Below are positions 10,842 through 21,989 of a DNA stretch of 64,000 nt, piece by piece. Below the pieces are notes generated by a model. That model was given only the letters and a program-made list of their open reading frames with translations, did not search any database and was not told where the DNA came from. Position numbers and translations under genes: made by a program. Origin of the DNA: Carallia brachiata (Eukaryota; Streptophyta; Magnoliopsida; Malpighiales; Rhizophoraceae); assembly GCA_021464245.1 (NCBI GenBank), contig JADCRB010000009.1, forward strand, positions 124,001-188,000, in the 5' to 3' direction. Each line of letters starts with the position of its first letter. Position 1 is the first letter of the stretch.

Positions 10842-13800
10842 TTAAATTAAAAGCTTAGCGGTAAAGTGATGTGCTTTAACCCTAGCCTCCAATGCTTGGG
10901 CCTTCGGCATGGTGAGCCCCTCGCCTTCAGTCATGTCAATTTTCTCGCCACTCACTTTTGCCCATTCAAAACATTGAATCAGAGAGCCCAAAGTCCAGCC
11001 CAACACACGTTGGGCCAATCCTGCTCCCGGACAAGCCCTCCTCCCAGACCCAAAAGGCAGCAGCTTGTGGGGCTCAACTTCTCCAACCCCAAATCTCTCT
11101 GGCCTGAAACTTGTTGGGTCATCCCACAACTCAGGGTCTCTATGAATGGCCCATGCATTGATTAATACCGTTGTGTCACTAGGCACGTTGTATCCTCCAA
11201 TGGTGCAATTGCTAGAGGGCATATGTGGGACTAAAAGTGGCGCAGCCGGGTACAACCGGAAAGTCTCGAGATAATATTTTGAAGGTAGGGAAGCTTTGGG
11301 AGGTCTGATTCCTGCAATAAACGATCTTGTCCCACTTGAGAATCCAGTTCTTCTTTAGCCCTTTCTAGCACGGCCGGATGGTTCAGCAGATTAGATATGG
11401 CCCATTGTAAAGTCACGGACGTCGTATCTGTTCCAGCAACCAGTAGGTTCTGCATGCAATTAAACTGGTTGTTCAATGCAGTGGAGGAAGAAATTATTGG
11501 AACAAGACTTTAGAAAACAAGAGGGCACGAAAAAGAAAGATAATTTCTTAAAATTTTTGTTCAGAAAGTTTCGAAATATTTTTGTAAAAGATGTGGAGAA
11601 GATGTAGCTTTCAAGTTGAGGAGCATTGAAACGATTCCTTAAATTGCCGATCAAAATTATCAGGGGCCTTCACAAGGGGACAAAATAAATATCTCATTTA
11701 ATAATGTCGGCTAAGCGTTCCTTGTTCGGAATCAACCGATCATATCCGATATTGCATTAATATAGAAAACAAAACGGGAGAAGGAAAAAGAACATACTGC
11801 CTACTTTCACTTTTTAACTCTATGATGTCCTAGTATAATTTAGCCAAAATTTGCATTTTTAATATTTGATTCATTTCTTTTAACACTTGAAATCATAATT
11901 TTAAAAAGTAGACCGAATTAATGATCGAACTGAAAATTTTTTGAACTAACCATGGGTTAAATTTAATTGAATTGAAAAACCGTATGTATAGATATTAAAC
12001 GAAAAAAGAAAAAAAGAACTCACCCAAATAGTTGACTGGATGGTCTAACTTGTGGATCAGGCAAGTTTTAGGTAAAAAAGCTTCATTTATTATATTTTTT
12101 TTGCCAAAAAAATCGCATGTAGCTATTATTTATTAAGACTACTTTTATAAATATGATTATTTTATTTTAACAAAATTTTATATATTTCATATAATGTGAA
12201 AAGAGTATTTATGTTTTTTTATATAATTAATGATCCATAATCCGACCACTATCTTATTGATTAAAATACAATATGAAAAAATAGATTTTCTTTTTTTTTG
12301 ATTTATAAGGAACCTTATTGAACATATAAAGGGATGAAAAATGAGGTTAGTGAAAATTAAACCCTTTACATCTTCATCAATATATACTTCCCTCAACTAT
12401 TATAACAAATACTCAATCTCACTTTTTTTTTCAAATCTGAGTCCGTTTAGATTTAAAATCTAAGCTTCAAACTTTTCGTTTCATAATACGTGGCCATGGT
12501 TACAATGTTTCATTAAATATCAGAAGCCTACACTTGAATGTGATTGTGACAACTCTCATATTAATTGGGTGACTAAAAAAGAGTCCCAAATGAGCGTAAC
12601 TTCTCCCTCCTCCAAGGAAACCGACAACCATAGTTATTAAACTCGGTCCGAATGTTGATTCGGTTTGGCGACTGGGTCAATGGGTCATTGGTTCAACCAG
12701 TAGGTCATTGGAGTGGGTCATTAATTTTTTTTAAAAAGAATATATCAAATATTATATATAAATTTTTTTGTACAATTTAATCCAATAACGATATTTTTAC
12801 AAGTTAAAAAGTAATTAATATCAATTAAAATTTTAATAAAAATTCTTAAAAAAATTATTTTTCAATGTAAATTGTAACATATTACTTAATATATGAAGTT
12901 ATGAACAACGTTAAATTATTATATACAGAAAAATATATAGTAAAAAGTGAAAAATTCTTAAATTATATAAGAAAATACTATATAATATTATTTAGTATTA
13001 TGAAAATATTATTTTTATCGTTCACACAGTAAAAAAATAAAAATATAATAAATTTTAGTATGTAAATATTATGTAAATATTATTGTTCATGTAATAAAAA
13101 GTGAAAAAAATATATAATTTTTACTATATAAATACTGTTTATTATTAAAAAATATTATTTTGACTGTTTACTCAGTAAATAATGAATAAAAATAATTTTT
13201 TTATTATTTAATTATCCCAGAGTACTGTTCATTTTTACTGTCTATCATTAAAAAAATATTATTATTACTGTTTACACAGTAAAAAGTACAAAAAAAATTA
13301 ATTTTTTATTATTTAATTGACTCGAGTACTGTTCATGTAACCCGGTCCGGCCCAGTGCCCGGGTCACCGGGCCACCGGTCCGACCGACCGGACCGGGCCG
13401 GATTTAATAACTATGCCGACAACAAATAAGGGCGTGTAACACGCGGAGAAACCAATGTCACCCAAACAACATCTCATCTAAAGTCGAACAAAAAAGTACC
13501 AATCACTCCGATTCAATCATCAATTCTTACTGTTGTGCATCAAATCAAATATCAAAGCCAAATAAGTGGGTCATAGGTGGGGAAAGGACAAAAATCATAA
13601 TGAAAACTGTCAGCCAGACAAGGAAAAAGAAATAGGAAGAAAAACAGGTGATGTAGCGGCCATAAGTCGTGCGAATTTTGTGCCTTTTATTGTTTAAATA
13701 AAAGAGCGAGATTTTGGAATTAGAGATTTTAATTTGAAAAAATATTAATAATATAATAAATTTATAATTTTAATTAATAATATTTATATTTTATATAAAA

Positions 13801-15063
13801 AATAAAATGACAAAATTTTTACCATATAAAATAAAATTATTATTAGTTAAAATTAACAATTTATTATATTATACACATTTTTTTAAATAAAAAAATCTTA
13901 TACTCCTAATATTTTCGGTAAATAAAATATTATGTATACAGTCAAAAATTATTTTTAAGACACGGTTAAAATTTAAAATAGATTGTGAATGAAAAGGGGT
14001 TAGAACGTGCATAGAATCATCAAGTGTGCATATCATAAATTTGTCCTTAAGAAAATGCGCTGAACCTCTTCGTCTCGTTTACCCATTCGTGCAGCGGGAC
14101 TCAAAAATAATATGGATATGCAAGATTAAGGAAAGAGAGAGTTTTACTAACCATCACGAGCCCTTTAATAATTTCATCCGTGTAATATTCCGGTTGCGAT
14201 GCTTGCAAAGACAAGAGATTTTTGATCATACTGTTTCTGCCTTCCAAGTCACTTCTTTGCTCATCAACAAGCCTTTGCAAAATCATGTCAGTATCTTTAC
14301 TAAGTCTCTTGACCCTCTTTATGTATCCCTGGTAATCTACCCATTTCAAGATTGGGAAGAGATCAATGGCGTTTCCTGCCCCAGCATACTTGGTAGCTTC
14401 TGTTACGATCTCCCTAAACTTCGTTGCTTCCTCGTGGCCGACCGCGGTGTCTTTGCCGTAATAGCGATTCCCTGTCACCATTCTCACGATTATGTTATAG
14501 GTCAACTCTGTGAACATTGAGGTCAACTCTACCTTGACGAAATCATCATGATGATCATGATCATCACGGTCAACGGAAGAAGAAGCACGAAGAAGCTTGT
14601 TTAGTAGAATCTTGATTTCGTCTCCCCTGGTGTTTAAAGACATGTTCAGGCGATTTGGGGAGAAGATTTCGAGAGCGCTTATGCGGCGAAGGTTGCGCCA
14701 GTGGTCACCGTATGGGGCTGTGGCCATTGTGCTGTAATTGTAATCAAAGTGCTTACCCATGATTAGTCTCGGTCGATTCGCCAAAACGATGTCGTTCTTT
14801 GTGAAGCATTCCTTCGCGGCTGGCGACGATGACACGACGATAAGGAGTTGGGACCCGAATTTTAGGGAGATGATTGGACCGTACTTTTCAGAAAGTCTGC
14901 ATAGACCTCGGTGGAGGGGCTGCTTGATGAGATGGAGATGGCCTACAAATGGGAGAGCAATTGGGCTAGGAGGAAGATTTTTGTGTTGCATTCCTCTTAG
15001 GAACCAGAAAAGGAAGATGAGAAAAATAATGGATACAAGAGAGTATTGGAAAATATCTTCCAT
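10842..15063 (-). pseudogene. CYP81-family cytochrome P450, copy B (frameshifted)
   Basis: Same two-exon structure as A. Exon 1 is 14152-15063 (304 residues, intact, with hydrophobic anchor, NLPPSP hinge and the acidic/His insert DDHDHHDD absent from A). Exon 2 is 10842-11449. The intron is 2702 bp with a GTTAGT donor and a TGCAG acceptor. Exon 2 starts [10 protein letters not shown], but one C is missing at about 11265-11267 (TCTCGAGAT where A and C have TCTCCGAGAT). The frame leaves immediately before the ExxR motif and ends at 11231, giving a predicted 376-residue product without ExxR or the heme cysteine. The correct frame continues in the next register to the usual C terminus at 10842, so the loss is recent. 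The intron carries a hAT-like insertion and the TATA box is altered. Unless the deletion is an assembly error this cannot make an active P450. Confidence 0.85.
12629..13415. mobile_element. Non-autonomous hAT-like element in the intron of copy B
   Basis: A 787-bp AT-rich element with GC-rich ends. The 13-bp terminal inverted repeat CATAGTTATTAAA is perfect at both ends, followed by CGGTCCG/CCGGTC-rich subterminal repeats. The 8-bp target duplication CCGACAAC is perfect (12621-12628 and 13416-13423), the length used by hAT transposases. There is no coding capacity. The equivalent intron positions in A (about 4618-4640) and C (about 19893-19912) are empty. It is related to the elements at 27105 and 50972. 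Confidence 0.85.
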
Positions 15064-15103
15064 TTGATCTCCTTCTTCCTGTAACTTGGCTTAGGCTGGT
15101 GCA

Positions 15104-15111
15104 AATACATA
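15104..15111 (-). promoter_or_regulatory. Degenerate TATA box of copy B
   Basis: The minus strand reads TATGTATT where A and C have TATATATT at the same distance from the ATG. The change weakens the TATA consensus in the copy that also has a frameshifted exon 2. Confidence 0.45.
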
Positions 15112-15502
15112 AGAGGTTAGAAGGGATTTTCTGAAAACTCAATTTAACTAAGTATACGTTTGTTTCGCAGAAAAGTTAAATTCTAAAACATGTTTTCTAA
15201 ATTTTCCACGTTTGGAACGATAATAAAAGAGTTAGTCAACAGAAAAGTAAATACACATACAGCCAATAAAAATACTTTATCTTCTTTGATGCTTTGTTTG
15301 GCAAATGATAAAAAAAAAAATTTATTTATATTCTAACAATTTAAATAATTAATTTTTATTTTTTTTATAAATTATTATTTATTTCTTTTCTTATAATTTT
15401 TTAATCATTATTTTTTATTAATTATAATATTATCATTACTATATTATTTTTTATTTTTTTTTCTTTTTTATTCATATTCTTTCAAAGCAAACAAATTATA
15501 AA

Positions 15503-15800
15503 GGAAAATGACATCCCGTTTTTAGAATGGGATGTCATTTTCCACCAAAGGCACACACGGGACCTGCAGAAGCATCAGTGAACGCCGGCGTCCGTGACGG
15601 CGTCTCATCTGTACCCCGGCCGGCCGAGCACTCAGTTCGCAACGCGGAACTTCGCCGAGCTGGGTGTGTATATGTTATTTACGCCCGTGAATTGTTGGTA
15701 TTAGGGGACACCGGTGGCCACCACCGACGATTCTAGAGCAGACGCGTAGCATAAGTCATGAGGTGCGCAGGAAAACGGATCAGCCATAAGGGGCACTAGT
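15503..15800. other. Perfect 15-bp inverted repeat leading into a GC-rich island
   Basis: GGAAAATGACATCCC (15503-15517) and its exact reverse complement (15529-15543) flank an 11-nt loop; two more pairs form after one mismatch. The next 250 bp (about 15545-15795) are strikingly GC-rich, with CCGGCCGGCC and CACCGGTGGCCACC, in otherwise AT-rich DNA. No reading frame here resembles a known protein. The counterpart upstream of copies A and C is not seen, so it looks like an insertion in the spacer upstream of B. Confidence 0.6.
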
Positions 15801-16039
15801 TAAGTATTCACACTTTTGTTTATCTCCATATTAAAATCGATCTTCTTCTGCTCTTTGAACTGTATAATTTTCATTTTCACGTAACAAACACAAGAAAATG
15901 AAAATATTTGTTTTTATATCAGAAAGAAACGTAAAAAAAAATGTATTTTTCTGTAAAAAATAATTTTTAGAAAATATTTTTTTACATAATCTTATTTTTC
16001 AGTAAAACATACAGACCACAAATTTTAAATATAACTGAA

Positions 16040-16323
16040 AAACATTATGATAGATCACGTTGATATTATAAAAATAAACCTAAATGTTAATTAATTATAC
16101 GTCACATCATGTCATATTCAATTTTATGTACATCAATTATACATACATATCAAAATCATACATACATATGCTGTTAAAAGAAAATTATACATATTTATCA
16201 AAAACAAAGTTTTCGATCGCTTAATGGACATTTTTGTGGTAAATATTTAAAATTTCTATCTTAAAAAATAAGATTTGAGGTTTATAGAAATAAGTTGTAT
16301 AATTTACAACCTAATAGACTTTT

Positions 16324-16395
<72 letters not shown>

Positions 16396-16619
16396 AGAGT
16401 TAAATCGTGTCAATATTATAAAAATGGATCTAAATATTAATTAATTAAGTCATATCATATCATATTCAATTTTATACATATCAATTATAAGTTCATATCA
16501 AAAATAGAGTTTTCATCTCTCAATAGACAATTTTGTGATTAATAATTAAAATTTTCATCTTAAAAAATAAAGTTTGGGATTTATGAAAATAAATTGTATA
16601 ATTTACAATATAATAGACT

Positions 16620-16659
<40 letters not shown>

Positions 16660-16660
16660 A
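16040..16660. repeat. Tandem duplication of spacer DNA bounded by TA and CA microsatellites
   Basis: About 280 bp at 16040-16325 recur with scattered changes at 16395-16620; both contain TTGTATAATTTACAA and a CATATCA/CATATTCAATTTTAT segment. A pure TA run (about 16326-16393) separates the two, and a CA run then a TA run (about 16620-16658) follow the second. Confidence 0.7.
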
Positions 16661-16689
16661 AAACAGAATTTTCGTCAATGAAAATTTGT

Positions 16690-17520
16690 AATCATAATTC
16701 CTAAGTTCGGCTCGACCTACCCAACCTACCCCGCCCCGTGGATATATCGCAGAAGTGGGATCCGCTCCCTGGTAATGGTACTCGAGCGTAATTCTTATTG
16801 GGCTCCAATTCCTTCTTGCTTCTCTTCCATTTCCAGTGCTTTTTACATGATGTCTCAATGGCTATGGTGTGATGGAAAAGGGACATTGTTGTGGACTCGC
16901 TCTCACGTTATAAAATTTTAACTCTTAGTTGCATTTCTTTACATCTTTTCATATACAACAACCAACAATTATGATTAAATAATTGAACTAGTATAAATAA
17001 ATAAAATGGACCTATGTCTAAATCATATTTATTTCTCATACCTCTTTATTAGAAAAATTCAGACTTTTAGGATGCAGGACAAAGAACTTCCACCTCAATC
17101 CTAACGAGTTGTTTGTTGCACTCAAGATAAAGTTATTATCTCGAAGAAGATATAGCTAAAGCAGTAAGTCCCAAAAATAAAAATGCCAGAACAGAGCACA
17201 TATCAACCTTTCATTGGAGTAACAGGAAGAAATATAGGGGGAAGCTCAGTAGGTCATTTGTATTGGTTAGGACACATTTCAGCTGTTTGTTAATTTTATT
17301 TATTTTTTTGATAAGTAAAACAAACTCATTATCTTATATTAGTAAAATTATTTTTTTAATTTTTTATTTCAAGTAGAACACACTTATTATATGATATAAA
17401 ATAATGAATAAATTATACTCATAAAAAAATATGAGTCAAATTAAAAATCTCTTATATTTCATGTAAATGATTTTTATTTACAATGAACATTTATGTCTAG
17501 TATTCTTTTAGGGGGATGCA
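16690..17520. repeat. Duplicated spacer between copies B and C
   Basis: Positions 16690-16890 match the upstream spacers of A and C; 16990-17520 match 9690-10030. No gene is seen. A poly-G run followed by a GT run lies further on at about 18164-18200. Confidence 0.6.
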
Positions 17521-18387
17521 CTATGGAGGGAGTGTCTCTCTTTATATCTTATTACCTTTATTATTATGTCTAGTAATTGTGTGAGAGAGTGAGAGAAATA
17601 GGGAGAGCTGCTTCTTTTTTGCCAGAACTTTGGCATAATGGATAAATTTGATTTTTTATTAATTCCGTCAAGTTTGAGTAATTTTCGTTAGTCTTAGTAT
17701 GCGATTTGTTATCTAGTAAACAGGGTGTTAATTGTTACATAGTACAAAATAAAATATGTTAAACCTAAATTTTATATTTCTTTTTGACTTATATTTTATC
17801 ACAAATATATAATTTTTTTTCTAATAATTAACAAGATATATTTTTAATTGAATTTTGTTGACTTTGACATTTTCAATTCCCTGATTGACTCGATTTTGAA
17901 AGCATTAGTTCCTTCCTCACCATCTACACTCCGTCTCCATTAAATGTCCCTCCTAGCTCTATCGTCTGTCGTCTCTCTACTATAAATAAAATACACAATA
18001 ATTATTACAGAAAGATGTCATTAAAAAATATTTGTAGACAACAAAATAATAAAGTAAGCATCAAACAACATAAAATTAACCATCTTAAGCAAATAAACAC
18101 TTACATGTCCCTACTAACATGAAAATAGCATAATGCGTCCCTCGAGTTGAGGATCTTTTTTTTGGGGGGGGGGGGGGGAAGAGAGTGTGTGTGTGTGTTT
18201 GTATATAATAAGAATTCATTTATTAGTGCTATGTCTTCAAGTAACGTTTTGCAAAATTAGACTCTTAATATTGATTTATTTATTTTGGTCCATTAAAAGA
18301 TTTATTGGACCTCACATCTCATGTTCAAGTTTAAAACTTTAAATTTCAAAAATAAATCGTCTAAACTTTCAACTTTGAGGCATTCCC

Positions 18388-21300
18388 TTAATTCAAAATC
18401 CTAGCGGTAAAGTGACATGCTTTAACCCTAACTTCTAATGCTTGGGCCTTCGGCATAGTGAGCCCTCGCCTTCAGTCATATCAATTTTCTCGCCACTCAC
18501 CCTTTCCCATTCAAAACATTGAATCAGAGAGCCCAAAGTCCAGCCCAACACACGTTGGGCCAAGCCTGCTCCGGGACAAGCCCTCCTCCCAAACCCAAAT
18601 GGCATCAGCTTGTAGGGCTCAATTTCTCCAACCCCAAATCTCTCAGGCCTGAAACTTGTTGGGTCATCCCACAACTTTGGGTCTCTGTGAATGGCCCATG
18701 CATTGATTATTACCATTGTGTCAGCAGGCACATCGTATCCTCCAATGGTGCAATTACTAGAGGGCACATGCGGGAGTAAAAGTGGCGCTGCCGGGTATAA
18801 CCGGAAGGTCTCCGAGATAATATTCTGAAGGTAGGGAAGCTTTGGGAGGTCTGATTCTTGCAATAAACGATCTTGTCCCACTTGCGAATCCAGTTCTTCT
18901 TTAGCCTTTTCTAGCACGGCCGGATGGTTCAGCAGATTAGATATGGCCCACTGTAAAGTCACGGACGTCGTATCTGTTCCAGCAAGCAGTAGGTTCTGCA
19001 TGCAAGTAAACTGGTTGTTAAATGCAGTGGAGGAAGAAATTATTGGAACAAGACTTTAGAAAACAAGAGGACAAAGAAAAAGAAGGATAATTTCTTTAAA
19101 TTTTTGTTCAGAAATTGTCAAGATATTTTTGTAAAAGATGTAGAGAAGGTGTAGCTTTCAAGTTGAGAACTTTGAACGACTCCTAAAATTGCCCATCAAA
19201 TTATCTGGGGCCTTCACAAGGGGACAAAACAAATATCTCAATTTAATAATGCAGGCCAAACGTTCCCTGTTCGGAATCAACTGATCGTATCCGATGTTGC
19301 ATTATTATAGAAGACAAAACGGGAAAAGAAAAAAGAACATACTGCCTTCTTTCACTTTTTAACTCTATGATATCCTAGTATAATTTAGCCAAAATTTGCA
19401 TTTTCAATATTTGATTCATTTCTTTAACACTTGAAATCGTAGTTTTAAAAAAAAACCAAATTAATGATTGAACTGAAAAATCCTTGAACTAACCATGGGT
19501 TAAATTTAATTGAATTGAAAAACAGTATGTATAGACATTGAACAAAAAAAGAAAAAAAGATTGACCCAAATAGTTGACTGCACAGTCTAACTAGTGGATC
19601 AAGCAGGTTTTAGGTGAAAAAGCTTCATTTATTTATTGTTTTTGGCCAAAAAAAAAAAAAAAAAAAAGGGAAGGTCGTTAATTTTTTTAAATTTCAAAAA
19701 TTGAACTCTTTTTTAGAGAAGAGTCTGTTTAGATTAAAATTTAAATTTTAAATTTTATGTCTCATAATATGTAGCGATGGCTACAATGTTTCATTATGCC
19801 TTAACTTGAATGTGATTGTGACTACCTCCCATATTAATTAGGTGATTAAAAAATAGAGTTCCAAATAAGCAAAACTTCTCCCTCCTCGAAAGAAACCAAC
19901 AACAACTAACGACGTGTAACACGCGGAGCAACCTATATATCTCACCAAAACATATCTCGTCTAATGTCTGAGCAAAAACATACCAATCGCTCTGATTCAA
20001 TCAATTTTGACAGCTTCGCATCAAATCAAATATCAAAGCCAAATAAGTGGGTCATGGGTGGGGAGAAGGAAAAAAATCATAATGAAAACTATCAGCCAGA
20101 GAAGGAAAAAGAAACAGGAAGAAAAACAAGGTGGTGCAGCGGCCATGAGTCGCACGAATTTTGTGCGTTTTTTTGTTTAAATAAAAGAAAATTAGAGATT
20201 TTAATTTAAAAAATATTTATAATGTAATAAATTGATAATTTTTTTATAATAATATTTATATTTTATGTAATTTTTTATTATATAAAATATAAATATTATT
20301 ATTTAAAATTTATTACACTGTAGGTATTTTTTTAAATAAAAAATTCCAGACACTTTAACATTTTTCATAAATAAAATATCATATACATACAGTCAAAAAC
20401 TCTTGTTAAGACACAGTTAAAATTTAAAATAGATTGTGAATGAAAAAGGGTTAAAACCTGCATACAATTATCAACTGTGCATATTATAATTTTTTTTTTT
20501 TAAGAAAATGTTCTGAGCCTCTTCGTCTCGTTTACCCATTCGTGCAGCAGGAGTAAAAAATAATATGGACATGTAAGATTAAGGCAGGAGAGAGTTTTAC
20601 CGACCATCATGAGCCCTTTAATTATTTCATCCGTGTAATATTCCGGTTGCGATGCTTGCAAAGACAAGAGATTTTTTATCAAAGTGTTTCTGCCTTCCAA
20701 GTCACTTCTTTGCTCATCAACAAGCCTTTGCCAAATCATGTCAGTATCTTTACTAAGTCTCTTGACCCTCTTTATGTATCCCTGGTAATCTACCCATTTC
20801 AAGATTGGGATGAAATCAATGGCGTTTCCTGCCCCAGCATACTTGGAAACTTCTGCTACGATCTCCCTAAACTTTGTTGCTTCCTCGTGTCCGGCCGCGG
20901 TGTCTTTGCCGTAATATCGCTTCCCTGCAACCATTCTCAAGATTATGTTATAGGTCAACTCTGTGAACATTGAGGTCAACTCTACCTTGACGAAATCATT
21001 ATGATGATCATGATCATCACGGTCAACGGAAGAAGAAGCACGAAGAAGCTTGTTTAGTAGAATCTTGATTTCGTCTCCTCTGGCGTCTGAAAACATGTTC
21101 AGGCGATTTGGGGAGAAAATTTCGAGAGCGCTTATGCGGCGGAGGTTGCGCCACTGGTCACCGTATGAGGCTGTGACCATTGTGCTGTAATTGTAAGCTA
21201 AGTGCTTACCCATGATCAGTCTCGGTCGATTTGCCAAAACGATGTCGTTCTTCGTGAAGCATTCCTCCGCTGCCGGCGACGATGATACCACGACGACGAG

Positions 21301-21516
21301 TTGGGACCCGAATTTTAGGGAGATGATTGGACCGTACTTTTCAGAAAGTCTGCATAGACCTCGGTGGAGGGGCTGCTTGATGAGATGGAGATGGCCTACA
21401 AATGGAAGAGCAATTGGGCTAGGAGGAAGATTTTTGCGTTGCTTTACTGTTAGGAACCAAAAAACGAAGATGAGGAAAAGAATGGATACAAGATAGTATT
21501 GGAAAATATCTTCCAT
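18388..21516 (-). CDS. CYP81-family cytochrome P450, copy C (C-terminal frameshift, probable pseudogene)
   Basis: Exon 1 is 20605-21516 (304 residues) and exon 2 begins at 18995, with a 1609-bp intron. All core motifs are present: N-terminal anchor, NLPPSP hinge, AGTDTT, ETFR at about 366-369, FRPERF, and [10 protein letters not shown] with heme Cys444. One C is missing at about 18463-18467 (AGCCCTCGCC against AGCCCCTCGCC in B). The frame changes after MTEGEG and stops at 18435, giving about 490 residues. The last 28 or so residues of the family ([10 protein letters not shown]... to ARILN, original stop 18388-18390) are replaced by a short basic tail. The donor is GTCGGT in place of GTTAGT in A and B. 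The heme site is intact, so a folded protein is not excluded, but loss of the C-terminal strand and a weak donor both suggest decay. Confidence 0.8.
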
Positions 21517-21552
21517 TCTCCTTCTTCCCGTAAATCGGCTTAGGCTAATGCA

Positions 21553-21560
21553 AATATATA
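21553..21560 (-). promoter_or_regulatory. TATA box of CYP81 copy C
   Basis: TATATATT on the minus strand, 37 bp upstream of the ATG at 21516, identical in place and sequence to copy A. Confidence 0.5.
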
Positions 21561-21989
21561 GGAAGTTAGAAGGGAGTTTTCAAAAATCAATTTAATTTAA
21601 TTTTAAATATGAATAAAAAAAATTAAATAATATTGGGTTAAAATAAATAAATCTCAATTCTCTAATAAATAAAAATAAACTTAAATTTTAATTAGTTATA
21701 CATCACATCATATAATATTTAATTAAATTTTATTAAGAGGACAAAGGTCAATAAATAGAAGATGTGTCAATAATACAACTATTATAATTATTTATATAAA
21801 AAAATTAGTATGATGTAGTACAAAAAATTATTATATTTTTTATTATAAAAAAATAATACTATTACAAAAATATTTCTCATAATTATATTATCTACACTCT
21901 TTTATTTACCTCGTTCAGTTCTTCAATATTTTTTCTATTTAATTTTAATTATATTAATTATAAAAATGTATTAAAAACATAGTTTTCGT

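Noticed and set aside
14026..14520. 164-codon plus-strand frame
   Set aside because: Antisense shadow of CYP81 copy B exon 1; the same shadow appears opposite copies A, C, D and E.
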